DNA of 57,030 nucleotides, from assembly GCF_002939985.1 (NCBI RefSeq), contig NZ_MDFM01000025.1, positions 20,748 through 77,777 of the forward strand, written 5' to 3'. The notes beneath the pieces were generated by a model, which had not been told where the DNA came from, searched no databases, and saw nothing but the letters and a program-made list of their open reading frames with translations. This stretch comes from Xanthomonas hortorum pv. cynarae (GTDB lineage Bacteria > Pseudomonadota > Gammaproteobacteria > Xanthomonadales > Xanthomonadaceae). A program made the translations under genes and the position numbers. Of the stretch, positions 1 through 9,351 are shown piece by piece (position 1 is the stretch's first letter; every line of letters starts with the position of its first letter).

Positions 1-75
1 TCCTACGTTGTATCGGCAGCTATCGCATTGGTGCATGATCTGCCCCGCTCAAGCAGACGCTGCCGCAATCAGCAT

Positions 76-102
76 TCAACCCGGATGTGAATCAGCCGAT
101 AT
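76..102 (+). promoter_or_regulatory. Sigma-28 (FliA) type promoter of the chemotaxis receptor gene
   Basis: TCAA at 76-79, a 15-base spacer, then GCCGATAT at 95-102. This closely follows the FliA consensus TAAA-N15-GCCGATAA, with one change in each box. It lies 27 bases upstream of the TTG start of the chemotaxis receptor, a gene class normally driven by FliA together with late flagellar genes. Seen in sequence; its activity is inferred. Confidence 0.6.
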
Positions 103-128
103 CCATGTCATAGCGCCCTGCGCGCGTT

Positions 129-2291
129 TTGGATGTCGTTGCCATGCCTGTTGTGTCGCTATTGCGTCGTCACGTTGCCAATCTCCCACTCACCCGCAAG
201 TTCGTCCTGCTCTGCGCGCTACTGACCGTGGGTGTGATCCTGCTCGCGGTGGCTGCGGCGCGCCTGCAATATCTGGATCTGGTGGAGGCGCGCAAGCTCA
301 GCGTCAAGACCGAGGTCGAGATGGGTCTCACCGTGATGCAGCACTATGCCGACAAGGTCAAAGCCGGCGAGTTGACGGTCGAACAGGCCAAGGCAGCGGC
401 AAGTACAACGCTTGCCGACATGCGCACCAACGATGGCGTGGATTACTTTTTCATCGTCGATCCGCAGATGCGCATCCTGATGCATCCCAAGCGCGCCGTC
501 GGCACCGACATGAGCGATTACAAGAGCGATGCCGGGCAGTACGTGTATCGCGACATCAAGACTGCGATCGAGCGTGGCGACGGCTTCAGCTATTACAACG
601 CACCCAAGCCGGGTAAAAAAGAACAGCTGCCCAAGATCAGCTATGCCAAGACCTTTCCGGCCTGGAACTGGGTCTTGGTGATGGGTGTGTACGCCGAAGA
701 CATCCAGGTGCAGGCCTGGGGCTTCACGCGCACCTTGACGCTGATCGGCGGCGCCTTGGTGGCGATGGTGATCGGCCTGTGCTGGTTGATCGCCTCGGCC
801 ATGGCCGCGCCGCTGCGTGCCGCATCGCGCACCGCCGAGGCGATCGCCTCCGGCCGCTTCGACAACGATATCCGGGTCGAATCGCGCGATGAAACCGGCC
901 AGCTGATGCACAGCATGCAGCAGATGCAGAACCAGCTGCAGCGCTTCAACGGCGAGATGCAGACCATGATCCGACTGCAGCAGGGCGAGAACATCGCACA
1001 CCGCATCCCGGAAGATTTCCCCGGCGATTACGGCACGCTGGCGCACGGTGTCAACACGGTGGTGTTCGAGCATCTGGATGCCATCAACGAAGCGATGGAT
1101 GTGATGAGCGACTACGGCCGTGGCGATCTGCGCCGCGATATGCGTCGCCTGCCCGGCCAGCGCGCGGCGCTGCACGAAGCGTTGGACACGGTGAAGAGCA
1201 ACCTGTCGGCGATCAACAGCGACATCGCGCGCCTGGCCGACGCGGCCGCGCGTGGCGATTTCTCTGCACGTGGCGAGCAATCGCGCTACCAGTTTGCGTT
1301 TGCGGAAATGGTGCAGGCGTTGAACCGTTTGATGCAGCAGGCCGATGCAGGTCTGGACGATGTGGGCCGCATCATGGCCGCCATTGCCGATGGCGATCTG
1401 TCGCAGCGTGTGGAATCGCATTACGAAGGCGCGTTCGGCCGGCTGGCCGATGCGGCCAACCGCACCGCGATCCAGCTGACCAGCATCGTGCAGGGCATCC
1501 AACACTCGGCCGAGATGATCAACACGGCGGCCGGCGAAATCGCCAGCGGCAATGCCGACCTGTCCACGCGCACCGAGCATCAGGCGGCGAATCTGGAAGA
1601 AACCGCCGCATCGATGGAAGAACTGACCTCCACCGTGCGCCAGAATGCCGACAACGCGCGCCAGGCCAACCAGTTGGTCAAGGGCACCGGCGATGTCGCC
1701 GAAAGCGGCGGCCGCGTGGTGCAGGAAGTGGTCAGCACCATGCAGGCAATCACGCAATCGTCGGCGCGTATTTCCGACATCATCGGCGTCATCGACGGCA
1801 TCGCGTTCCAGACCAATATCCTGGCCTTGAACGCGGCGGTGGAAGCGGCACGCGCCGGCGAGCAGGGCCGTGGTTTTGCGGTGGTGGCCACCGAAGTCCG
1901 CGCCCTGGCGCAGCGCTCGGCGGGTGCAGCCAAGGAGATCAAACAGCTGATCTCCGACTCGGTGGAAAAAGTCGCGCAAGGCTCGAACCTGGTGCAACAA
2001 GCCGGCAGCACCATGACCGAGGTGGTCAGCTCGGTGAAGCGCGTGACCGACATCATGGCCGAGATCACCGCCGCCAGCACCGAGCAAAGCGCCGGCATCG
2101 AGCAGGTCAGCACCACGGTAATGCAGTTGGACGAGATGACCCAGCAGAACGCCGCGCTGGTGGAAGAAGCCACGGCGGCCGCACGCAGCATGGAAGATCA
2201 GGCCGCGGATCTGACGCGCGCGGTGGCGGTGTTCCGGTTGGTGCCAGAGCAAGCTGCAATGCAACGGCGTTCGGTCGTGCAGGCGGCTTGA
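129..2291 (+). CDS. Methyl-accepting chemotaxis protein with periplasmic Cache sensor
   Basis: A 720-residue inner-membrane chemoreceptor. A first membrane segment lies near residues 26-46 and is followed by a periplasmic single-Cache-type sensor domain (about 50-190, with the run [19 protein letters not shown]). A second membrane segment lies near 203-225, then HAMP (about 225-280), a linker with further HAMP-like helices, and the long signalling coiled coil. The hairpin tip is plain: [20 protein letters not shown] followed by [20 protein letters not shown], the surface that binds CheA and CheW. The C-terminus ends RSVVQAA, so there is no NWETF-type CheR/CheB tether pentapeptide. The reading frame opens with TTG at 129; an in-frame ATG at 144 is an equally possible start. 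The ligand cannot be read from the sequence. A FliA-type promoter lies directly upstream, and no other chemotaxis genes are next to it. Confidence 0.93.
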   Translation: MDVVAMPVVSLLRRHVANLPLTRKFVLLCALLTVGVILLAVAAARLQYLDLVEARKLSVKTEVEMGLTVMQHYADKVKAGELTVEQAKAAASTTLADMRTNDGVDYFFIVDPQMRILMHPKRAVGTDMSDYKSDAGQYVYRDIKTAIERGDGFSYYNAPKPGKKEQLPKISYAKTFPAWNWVLVMGVYAEDIQVQAWGFTRTLTLIGGALVAMVIGLCWLIASAMAAPLRAASRTAEAIASGRFDNDIRVESRDETGQLMHSMQQMQNQLQRFNGEMQTMIRLQQGENIAHRIPEDFPGDYGTLAHGVNTVVFEHLDAINEAMDVMSDYGRGDLRRDMRRLPGQRAALHEALDTVKSNLSAINSDIARLADAAARGDFSARGEQSRYQFAFAEMVQALNRLMQQADAGLDDVGRIMAAIADGDLSQRVESHYEGAFGRLADAANRTAIQLTSIVQGIQHSAEMINTAAGEIASGNADLSTRTEHQAANLEETAASMEELTSTVRQNADNARQANQLVKGTGDVAESGGRVVQEVVSTMQAITQSSARISDIIGVIDGIAFQTNILALNAAVEAARAGEQGRGFAVVATEVRALAQRSAGAAKEIKQLISDSVEKVAQGSNLVQQAGSTMTEVVSSVKRVTDIMAEITAASTEQSAGIEQVSTTVMQLDEMTQQNAALVEEATAAARSMEDQAADLTRAVAVFRLVPEQAAMQRRSVVQAA

Positions 2292-2504
2292 TGGATGGAT
2301 GCATAGCCACTCGCCCTGCGGGGCAAGAGGGCGCGGCTTGCGCGTCACTGGCGCGCGTGCCTGGGAACGACCGCGCCGCAAGCGCGGGCCTGTCCAAGTG
2401 CATTGAGACACAACGCATAAAGCAACCAGGACTTCGAAACGTAGCGTCGTCGAGACGCGATCCGAGGCTCAAGTCAAAAGCTTAGCTTGTCGAGGGCGCG
2501 GTGC

Positions 2505-2790
2505 CCTCACCGCTCGTGGGACACGCCGTGAACCCATCCCTGGGGGCTCGGTGGCGGCATCCAGGCCGCCACACGGTCCCGCAAGCGGCGAGGACACCGC
2601 ACCAGAGAGTTGATCGGTAGCTTTTTAAAACCATGCACACCGACCATCTCGACGGGTCCTTGCCTGCCCACCGTCGCGGGACCTTACGCGGCATGGATGC
2701 CGCGTAAGAGCTTACATGGACGTACTTGCAGCGTGTCCCGCGATGGTGGGCGGGCAAGGGCCCTGCAGCCAGGCCACAGATCGCCCGCTC
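2505..2790 (-). repeat. Composite palindromic repeat, copy A (full, reversed)
   Basis: Two structured parts are visible. Part 1 (about 2654-2783) has long outer arms (GTCCTTGCCTGCCCACCGTC paired with a copy in GCGATGGTGGGCGGGCAAGG) enclosing an inner hairpin TTACGCGGCATGGATGCCGC. Part 2 (about 2520-2605) is centred on GGCGGCATCCAGGCCGCC and flanked by GGTCCCGC and GGACACCGC. Read on the minus strand the order is part 1, a GTCGGTGTGCATG link, then part 2, the same order as in the plus-strand copy at 10728-11080. A third copy at 27250-27405 holds part 1 only. No coding sequence is visible in it. Confidence 0.75.
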
Positions 2791-2921
2791 TGCAATCGAC
2801 GCATCCATACCCTTTATCACCTCTCAAGACGACCGAGGTGGTGAGATTCATCGAAGGGAGTGAATATTGATGGATGCGATTGCATCGCTACTCACAAAAT
2901 CCAGAAGTGCAATGCGCACTT

Positions 2922-3164
2922 CTGATTGACGCAGCTTTGTGGGTAAACCGTACCCTCATCCGCCCTTCGGGCACCTTCTCCCGGTGGGAGAAGGGAGTGC
3001 TCCTGATTGACGCGGTTTTATGGGTAAACCGTATCCTCATCCGCCCTGCGTGCACCTTCTCCCGGCGGGAGAAGGGAGTGCTCCTGATTGACGCGGTTTT
3101 ATGGGTAGGCCGTACCCTCATCCGCCCTTTGGGCACCTTCTCCCGGTGGGAGAAGGGAGCGGCG
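2922..3164 (+). repeat. Three tandem 81-bp repeats
   Basis: Units begin at 2922, 3003 and 3084 with CTGATTGACGC and each carries CCCTCATCCGCCC followed by an inverted CTTCTCCC..GGGAGAAGG hairpin. The period is exactly 81 bases. The 2292-3171 gap between the chemoreceptor and the diguanylate cyclase therefore contains only repeats: this array and the composite palindromic element. An inverted partial copy of the hairpin part lies at 10541-10592, which shows that it is a dispersed family. Confidence 0.85.
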
Positions 3165-3171
3165 CGCTTAA

Positions 3172-5769
3172 CTACCGCGCGGTATCGCGCCCGGCAGTAG
3201 GTGTGTCGTTGCCGCAGCGGGCGCGTTTTGCGGCGTACATCGCTTCGTCTGCGGCGTGCATCAGGCTGGCGGCGTCGGCGTGTTGGCCGTGTTGCCAGGC
3301 GACGCCGATGCTGGAGTGGATCGGCAGGTGTTGTTCGCCGAACACGGCGCCCGCTGCGGCAGCGGTGCGAATCCGTTCTGCCACTGCCGCGCATTCGGTC
3401 TGCGGGTCTTGCAGGTCGTCCAGCAACACCACGAATTCGTCGCCGGCCAGGCGCGCCACCAGATAACGGCTGCCGGCCGCTTGCTGCAGGCAGCGGCCGA
3501 AGGCCACCAGTACCGCGTCGCCGGCGCGGTGACCGTGCACGTCGTTGATGCGTTTGAAGCCGTCCAGGTCCAGGAACATCACGGCGACCGCGCGCTGTTG
3601 TTGCTGCGCCTGGGTCACCGCGATCTGCAGCGCTTCGGACCAGGCGTGGCGATTCGGCAGGCCGGTCAAGGCATCGCGGGTGGCGCGTTCGTGCATCAGG
3701 CGATGCAGCGTCTTGTGCGCGGTGACATCGTGCGCCATCAGGAAGAACCCTTGCGCCTGCGTCGATGCGCTCTGCGTCGCGGGCACCAAGGTGATTTCCA
3801 CATCGCGCGGTGTCGCGCCGCCACGTAACACGTGTTCGAAGCTGGCGCGTTGCCCGGCGATCACCTGCGCCAGCGCAGCGCGCGCCGGGTTACTGAGGTC
3901 ATCGCCCAGTACCTGGGTGAGATGGCGGCCGACCAGGCTGGACGGCTCCACGCCGAGCCAGTGGCGATGCGCTTCATTGGCGAACAGGCAACGCTGCTCG
4001 GCATCGAACTGGCTGACCAGCGTCGGTGTGGCATCGCTGATCGCGCGCAGACGCGCCTCGCTTTCGGCCAGGCGTTCGGCGGCGACATGGCGTTCGGTGA
4101 CGTCCTGGATCTGCGAGACGAAATGCACCGGTGCACCGCTGCTGTCGCGCACCAGCGACACCGACAACTGCGCCCAGATCACCGCGCCCTGCTGGCTGAT
4201 GTAGCGCTTGGCCATGCTGTAACTGTCGCGTTTGCCGTCGATCAATTCCTGCACAAAGCACAGATCCATCTCCAGGTCGTCGGGATGGGTGATGGTCTGG
4301 AAGGTGGTGCGCAGCAACTGCTCGCGCGGATACCCCAGGATGCTGCACAGCGATGGATTGACGTCGCGCCAGGCGCCGTCCCGCGAGACGATCGCCATGC
4401 CCTGCGGAGCGGTTTCGAACGCGCCCCTGAAGTGCTCGGCCGCCAGCTGCGCGGCCGCCTGCGCCTGCAGCTCGGCAGTGACGTCGATGGCCATCGCCAG
4501 ATAGCCGGCCAGTCCTTGCTGGGCGTCGTGGATGACGTTGAAGCACAGCCGTACCCGCCGCAGCCCGCCGTCCTTGCGCACCAGGGTCCAGATTTCTTCT
4601 TCGAGCACATCGCCTGCGGCAGCGGCGGCCAGCTTGATGTACGACGGCGGCGACAACGCAAGCGTGGCCATGTGCCGTTCGAGCTCGGCCGGCAGATGGA
4701 ACTGCGCAGGGCAGCGGCCCAGCACTTCGTCCGCTGCGTAGCCCAGCAGGCGCTCGGCGCCGGGATTGAACAATTCGATGCGCCCGTTCGGGTCGAAGGC
4801 GATGATCGCCACGTCCTGCGAGGCATCCACCAGCGACTGCAAGCGCGCGCGCTCGCCCGCCAGCGCAGCCGAGGCGTCGCGCAACTGGGTGATGTCGTGC
4901 ATCACGCACACCGCACCCAATGCGGCGCCCTGATCGCTGACCACCGGGTCGGCATTGCACAACACGCTGCGCGCGCTCTGGCCGGTGGCACGGATCACCA
5001 TCTCGGCATTGCGCACGTGCTCACCGCGCCAGGCACGCACCAGGGGAATGGCTTCGGTAGGCAGCAAGGTACTGCCGTCGGCAGCGTAAAGGTCGAAATG
5101 CTGCGCCCATTGCACCGGCGGCAACAGGCGCGGATCGGTGCCATGCCATTGCCGCGCGGCATGATTGAACTCGCGCAACAACCCCTCGCTATCGCAGGAA
5201 ACCACGCCGTCGGGCATGGCTTCCAGCAAGCGGCTCAGGGTCTGCCGCTGCGCCTGCGCGGCCAAACGGTCGCGGCGCGCCTCAAGTTGATTGGCGGCCT
5301 GGCGTGCCAGCCGGATCAGCGCCTGTTTCTGGTTTTCGTCGAGGACCCGCGATTTGGTGCTGAGCGTGCACAAGGTGCCGTACGCATAGCCCTCGCGGCC
5401 GATCAGCGGCACGCCCACATAGGAGCGAATGCCCGGCGCGGCGGTGACCAGCGGATTCAGTGCGAAGCGTGGATCGGCCTCGGCATCGGGCACCTCCAGC
5501 AGCTCGGTACCCATCACCGCGTAAGAACAGAACGACACGCTGCGCGGGGTGCCTTCCAGATCGGTGCCGCAACGCGCCTTGAACCACTGGCGGTCGGCAT
5601 CCAGCAACGACACCAGTGCCATCGGCGCGCCGCTGACGTGCGCGGCCAACCAGGCGATGTCGTCGAATTCGGCTTCGGGCTCGGTGTCCAGCACCCCCAA
5701 CCGACGCACGGCCTCCACGCGCAAGGCGTCGTTGGCGGGCATCGGCACGGGCGGCAACAGGACGGTCAT
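3172..5769 (-). CDS. GAF-PAS-GGDEF diguanylate cyclase
   Basis: About 865 residues, cytosolic (no signal peptide or membrane segment). An N-terminal GAF domain (about 10-150, including DRQWFKARCGTDLEGTPRSV) is followed by several PAS modules with PAC-type linkers (roughly 170-700), and then a C-terminal GGDEF domain with the active-site motif LAGDEFVVLLDD. It should make cyclic di-GMP from two GTP. The first Gly of GGDEF is Ala, a tolerated variation. The residues five positions before the motif (GSRY) do not form the RxxD inhibitory site, so product inhibition is probably weak. There is no EAL domain. I start at ATG 5769 (MTVLLPPVPMPAND); the frame is open further upstream to 5835. The GAF domain resembles that of the stand-alone GAF protein at 9352. 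Confidence 0.9.
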   Translation of the reverse strand: MTVLLPPVPMPANDALRVEAVRRLGVLDTEPEAEFDDIAWLAAHVSGAPMALVSLLDADRQWFKARCGTDLEGTPRSVSFCSYAVMGTELLEVPDAEADPRFALNPLVTAAPGIRSYVGVPLIGREGYAYGTLCTLSTKSRVLDENQKQALIRLARQAANQLEARRDRLAAQAQRQTLSRLLEAMPDGVVSCDSEGLLREFNHAARQWHGTDPRLLPPVQWAQHFDLYAADGSTLLPTEAIPLVRAWRGEHVRNAEMVIRATGQSARSVLCNADPVVSDQGAALGAVCVMHDITQLRDASAALAGERARLQSLVDASQDVAIIAFDPNGRIELFNPGAERLLGYAADEVLGRCPAQFHLPAELERHMATLALSPPSYIKLAAAAAGDVLEEEIWTLVRKDGGLRRVRLCFNVIHDAQQGLAGYLAMAIDVTAELQAQAAAQLAAEHFRGAFETAPQGMAIVSRDGAWRDVNPSLCSILGYPREQLLRTTFQTITHPDDLEMDLCFVQELIDGKRDSYSMAKRYISQQGAVIWAQLSVSLVRDSSGAPVHFVSQIQDVTERHVAAERLAESEARLRAISDATPTLVSQFDAEQRCLFANEAHRHWLGVEPSSLVGRHLTQVLGDDLSNPARAALAQVIAGQRASFEHVLRGGATPRDVEITLVPATQSASTQAQGFFLMAHDVTAHKTLHRLMHERATRDALTGLPNRHAWSEALQIAVTQAQQQQRAVAVMFLDLDGFKRINDVHGHRAGDAVLVAFGRCLQQAAGSRYLVARLAGDEFVVLLDDLQDPQTECAAVAERIRTAAAAGAVFGEQHLPIHSSIGVAWQHGQHADAASLMHAADEAMYAAKRARCGNDTPTAGRDTAR

Positions 5770-5988
5770 GGCGTGATCGGCAGGTAGCGTCTGGTCAAGG
5801 TAGGTCGCCCCAAGTAACGGCGAGGCGAGGATCAACTTGAGTCGAGCGCGGCCGGGTCCGCTTACACCGCATTTCAGATCTGCGGCCTGTCTTGGGGCAC
5901 GGCAGCCGCAGCGACACTGCCAAACAGCATTTGCGGCGCCGCCAACCAGCCACTACCCTCGGCCGATTGTCCTGTTCTGGAGTGTCAC

Positions 5989-8868
5989 ATGCTGCGTCCG
6001 CTGTCCCTGTTGATCGCCGGTGTACTCGGCGTCGCTGCCGGTACCGTTGCCCCCGCCGTCGAAGCCGCCCCGGCCAGCCTGTCCAAGCCCGCGGCCAGCA
6101 GCGCCATTCCCGAGATCGGCTACACCCGCTTCACCCTGCCCAACGGCCTGACCGTGGTGGTGCACGAGGACCACAAGGCGCCGGTGGTGGCGGTGAGCAT
6201 CTGGTATCACATCGGCTCCGGCGACGAGCCGGCCGGCAAGACCGGCTTTGCGCATCTGTTCGAGCACCTGATGTTCTCCGGCTCGGAGAACAACAAGGGC
6301 AGCTATTTCGCCCCGTTCGAGAAGGTCGGCACCACCGACATGAACGGCACCACATGGTTCGACCGTACCAATTATTTCGAAACCGTGCCGACCACCGCGC
6401 TGGATACCGCGTTGTGGCTGGAATCGGACCGCATGGGCCATCTGCTCGGCGCGATCGGCCAGGAAGAACTCGACACCCAGCGCGGCGTGGTGCAGAACGA
6501 AAAGCGCCAGGGCGAGAACCGCCCGTATGGCCGCGTGGACCAGAACATCCTGTCCAACCTGTTCCCGGCCAACCACCCGTATCAGCACGACGCCATCGGC
6601 TCGATGGAAGATCTGGACGCGGCCTCGCTGGCCGACGTCAAACAATGGTTCAACGACAACTATGGCGCCGCCAATACCACCCTGGTGCTGGCCGGCGACA
6701 TCACCGTGGCGCAGGCGCGCGCCAAAGCGCTGCAGTACTTCGGCGACATCCCGTCCGGCAAGCCGGTGGCACGTCAGCAGCCGTGGGTGACCCCGCTGGC
6801 CGCGCAGAAGCGTGGCGTGCAGCACGACCACGTCTCGCAACCGCGCATCTATCGCACCTGGGTCGCGCCGCAACTGGGCACCGATGCAATGATCCAGCTG
6901 GACCTGGCCACCGCCGTGCTCGGCGGTGGCAAGACCTCGCGGCTGTATCAGCGCCTGGTCTATCAGGACAATCTGGTCGACGACGTGTCGGCGTCGATCC
7001 AGGCCTTCGCCTTGTCCAGCCAGGTACAGATCCAGGCCGATGTGAAGGACGGTGTGGACCCGGCCAAGGTCGAGGCGATCATCGACGAGGAACTCAAGAA
7101 ATTCATCGCCCAGGGTCCCACCGCCGACGAACTGCAGCGCGCACAGGTGGCCTACCGCGCCGGCTTCGTGCGCGGGCTGGAAAAGGTCGGCGGCTTCGGC
7201 GGCAAGGCGGTGATCCTGGCCGAGGGCCAGGTCTACCGCGGCGACCCGGGCGCCTACAAGCAGGATCTGCAACGCGGCCAGGCCGCCAGCGTGGACAGCG
7301 TCAAGCAGGCCGCTGCCAGCTGGTTCGGCAAGGGCGACTATCTGCTCACCGTGCTGCCGGCCGGCAAGGACTTCGACCCCGCCGCCGAAGACAAGGCGGT
7401 GGTCGCACGTGGCAACGAACCCGGCAAGCCGGCACCCAAGCTGCCGGCCGCCGGCAAGTACAAGATCACCGCCGCCGCGCTGGACCGCAGCAAGGGCGTG
7501 CCGGAGACCAGCCAGTTCCCCGATCTGCGCTTCCCGCAGTTGCAGCGCGGCAAGTTGAAGAACGGCATCGAGGTGATCCTGGCCGAGCGTCACACCATCC
7601 CGGTGACCCAGGTGGAGTTGCTGTTCGATGCCGGTTATGCGGCCGACCAGGGCAAGAAGCTGGGCACCGCCAGCTTCAGCGCCGCGCTGATGAACGAGAG
7701 CACCGCCGCGCTGGATTCGGTGGAAGTGGCGCAGCGCCGCCAGCGCCTGGGCGCGATCACCGCGGTCGGCTGCGATCTGGACAGCTGCAGCGCCTCGCTG
7801 GACGCGCTCAATGATCAATTGCAGCCCTCGCTGCAATTGTTCTCCGACATCGTGCGCAACCCGGCCTTCAAGGCCGCCGACATCGAGCGCATCCGCAGCC
7901 AGTGGCTGGCCGGCATCGCACAGGAAAAGACCCAGCCCAACAGCCTGGCGCTGCGGGCACTGCCGCCGTTGTTGTTCGGCCAGAATCATCCCTACGGCAT
8001 CCCGCTCACCGGCAGCGGCACCGAGGCGGCGATCAAGAGCCTCAACGCCCAGGACCTGCAGGCCTTCCACAGCCAGTGGCTGCGTCCGGACAACCTGCGC
8101 ATCCTGGTGGCCGGCGACACCACGCTGGCGCAGATCATTCCGCAGCTCGATGCCGCCTTCGGCGACTGGAAGGCCCCTGCCACGCCGTTGCCGAAGAAGA
8201 ACCTGGCCAACGTCGCTGCGCAGCCCAAGCCACGCGTGTATCTGATCAATCGCCCGGACGCGCCGCAGTCGGTGATCCTGGCCGGCCTGCTTGCACCGTC
8301 CACCAAGGCGCCGGACAACCTGGCCATCGGCGTGGCCAATGGCGCCTTCGGCGGCACCTTCACCTCGCGCCTGAACATGAACCTGCGCGAGAACAAGCGT
8401 TGGGCCTACGGTGCCGGCACCCGCATGCTGGATGCGCAGGGCCAGCGGCCGTATCTGTTTTCGGCACCGGTGCAGACCGACAAGACCGCCGAGTCGGCCA
8501 ACGAGATTCTCAAGGAAGCCACCGCGATCATCGGCGACAAGCCGCTGACCACCGAGGAGATCGAGAAGATCAAGAACCAGCGCATCCGCGCCCTGCCCGG
8601 CAGCTTCGAAACCACCGGCGCGGTACTGGGTGCGATCGAAGGCATCGTGCAGTTCGACCGCCCGGACGATTACGTGCAGACGCTCAAGCCGCGCCTGGAA
8701 GCGATCGACCAGCCGGCAGCGCAGAAAGCCATCAAGGAAATCATCGCGCCCAAGGCGATGACCTGGGTGATCGTGGGCGATCTGAAGAAGATCGAAGCTC
8801 CGGTGCGTGCGCTCAAGCTGGGCGAGGTGCAGGTGCTAGACGTGGACGGCAAGCCGGTCAAGCGCTGA
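5989..8868 (+). CDS. Periplasmic M16 family zinc protease (two M16 modules)
   Basis: A 959-residue pitrilysin-type metallopeptidase. A signal peptide occupies about residues 1-27 (ending AVEAAP). The zinc motif HLFEH is at residues 89-93 (HxxEH), and the third ligand is a Glu near residue 171 in RGVVQNEKRQ. The second half (from about residue 515, FPQLQRGKLKNGIEVILAER) is a second M16 module without the zinc motif, the usual arrangement in single-chain pitrilysins, where the inactive half helps enclose the substrate. GGAG lies 8 bases before ATG 5989. It is divergent from the diguanylate cyclase with 219 bases between. The substrate is presumably short periplasmic peptides, by analogy with the family. 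Confidence 0.93.
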   Translation: MLRPLSLLIAGVLGVAAGTVAPAVEAAPASLSKPAASSAIPEIGYTRFTLPNGLTVVVHEDHKAPVVAVSIWYHIGSGDEPAGKTGFAHLFEHLMFSGSENNKGSYFAPFEKVGTTDMNGTTWFDRTNYFETVPTTALDTALWLESDRMGHLLGAIGQEELDTQRGVVQNEKRQGENRPYGRVDQNILSNLFPANHPYQHDAIGSMEDLDAASLADVKQWFNDNYGAANTTLVLAGDITVAQARAKALQYFGDIPSGKPVARQQPWVTPLAAQKRGVQHDHVSQPRIYRTWVAPQLGTDAMIQLDLATAVLGGGKTSRLYQRLVYQDNLVDDVSASIQAFALSSQVQIQADVKDGVDPAKVEAIIDEELKKFIAQGPTADELQRAQVAYRAGFVRGLEKVGGFGGKAVILAEGQVYRGDPGAYKQDLQRGQAASVDSVKQAAASWFGKGDYLLTVLPAGKDFDPAAEDKAVVARGNEPGKPAPKLPAAGKYKITAAALDRSKGVPETSQFPDLRFPQLQRGKLKNGIEVILAERHTIPVTQVELLFDAGYAADQGKKLGTASFSAALMNESTAALDSVEVAQRRQRLGAITAVGCDLDSCSASLDALNDQLQPSLQLFSDIVRNPAFKAADIERIRSQWLAGIAQEKTQPNSLALRALPPLLFGQNHPYGIPLTGSGTEAAIKSLNAQDLQAFHSQWLRPDNLRILVAGDTTLAQIIPQLDAAFGDWKAPATPLPKKNLANVAAQPKPRVYLINRPDAPQSVILAGLLAPSTKAPDNLAIGVANGAFGGTFTSRLNMNLRENKRWAYGAGTRMLDAQGQRPYLFSAPVQTDKTAESANEILKEATAIIGDKPLTTEEIEKIKNQRIRALPGSFETTGAVLGAIEGIVQFDRPDDYVQTLKPRLEAIDQPAAQKAIKEIIAPKAMTWVIVGDLKKIEAPVRALKLGEVQVLDVDGKPVKR

Positions 8869-9351
8869 GGGCGATTGACCCACCGGCTGCGCTGCTGCCA
8901 AGCGGCGCGGTCGGGTTGTGCGGCGGTGGGATGTCTCCAGACGCACGGACAGGACGCCTGCACGTGACTGCGTGCAGGCCGATCAGAGGAGGCTGCAAGG
9001 GCGCAGCCCGCCGCTTCAGGTGACATCCGCGCCGCCATGCAAGCATTGGCGTTCGGCGGCGGCAGGCAAACTTGCCGCATCCATGCCCGCTGGTGGCTCG
9101 CCGTGCGCGTAGTGGTTGCGCGGATCATCCGCATCGGACCTGTCGCCCAGGTGCAGATTGTTGAACAGATGCACCTGCCCATCGCGCAGCCGCGGGCCGT
9201 GCGCGGCAACCACGTTGCTGCACCTTCCCATGCGCGTTGTCAGGTCACGCCAACGCACCTGGCCAATATCCACGCCGCGTTATCGGCAACGCCGGTATCG
9301 TGGCATCTTCTCGCTCGCGCTTGTCTGGCTTATTCAATGAAAGAAATGCCC
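8869..9351. other. Intergenic stretch with a possible gene remnant
   Basis: 483 bases between the M16 protease and the GAF protein. No complete gene is convincing on either strand. The minus strand between 9016 and 9273 carries a peptide that looks like decayed pectate lyase (separate entry). No terminator or repeat is evident. Confidence 0.5.
9016..9273 (-). pseudogene. Possible remnant of a pectate lyase (PL1-like) gene
   Basis: The minus-strand frame reads WRDLTTRMGR followed by RLRDGQVHLFNNLHLGDRSD. This recalls the C-terminal part of family 1 polysaccharide lyases, in which an RMPR-type motif is followed by a (F/Y)GxVHVFNN strand. Only about 60 residues resemble such an enzyme; the catalytic upstream region is absent and the frame ends at 9016. 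I read it as a decayed fragment. A chance resemblance in GC-rich DNA is possible. Confidence 0.35.

Noticed and set aside
219..2411. 730-codon open frame antisense to the chemoreceptor
   Set aside because: His/Arg-rich composition typical of an antisense shadow in GC-rich DNA; the plus strand encodes a perfect chemoreceptor.
2922..3164. CRISPR array
   Set aside because: Units are contiguous with no unique spacers, and an isolated copy lies elsewhere.
2874..3200. 108-codon frame through the 81-bp repeats as a gene
   Set aside because: Content is wholly the nucleotide repeat; no ribosome binding site and no known family.
3832..5787. 651-codon open frame antisense to the diguanylate cyclase
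   Set aside because: Gln/His/Arg-rich with no domain; shadow of the PAS-GGDEF gene.
5953..8070. 705-codon open frame antisense to the M16 protease
   Set aside because: Shadow; the plus strand carries HxxEH and two M16 modules.
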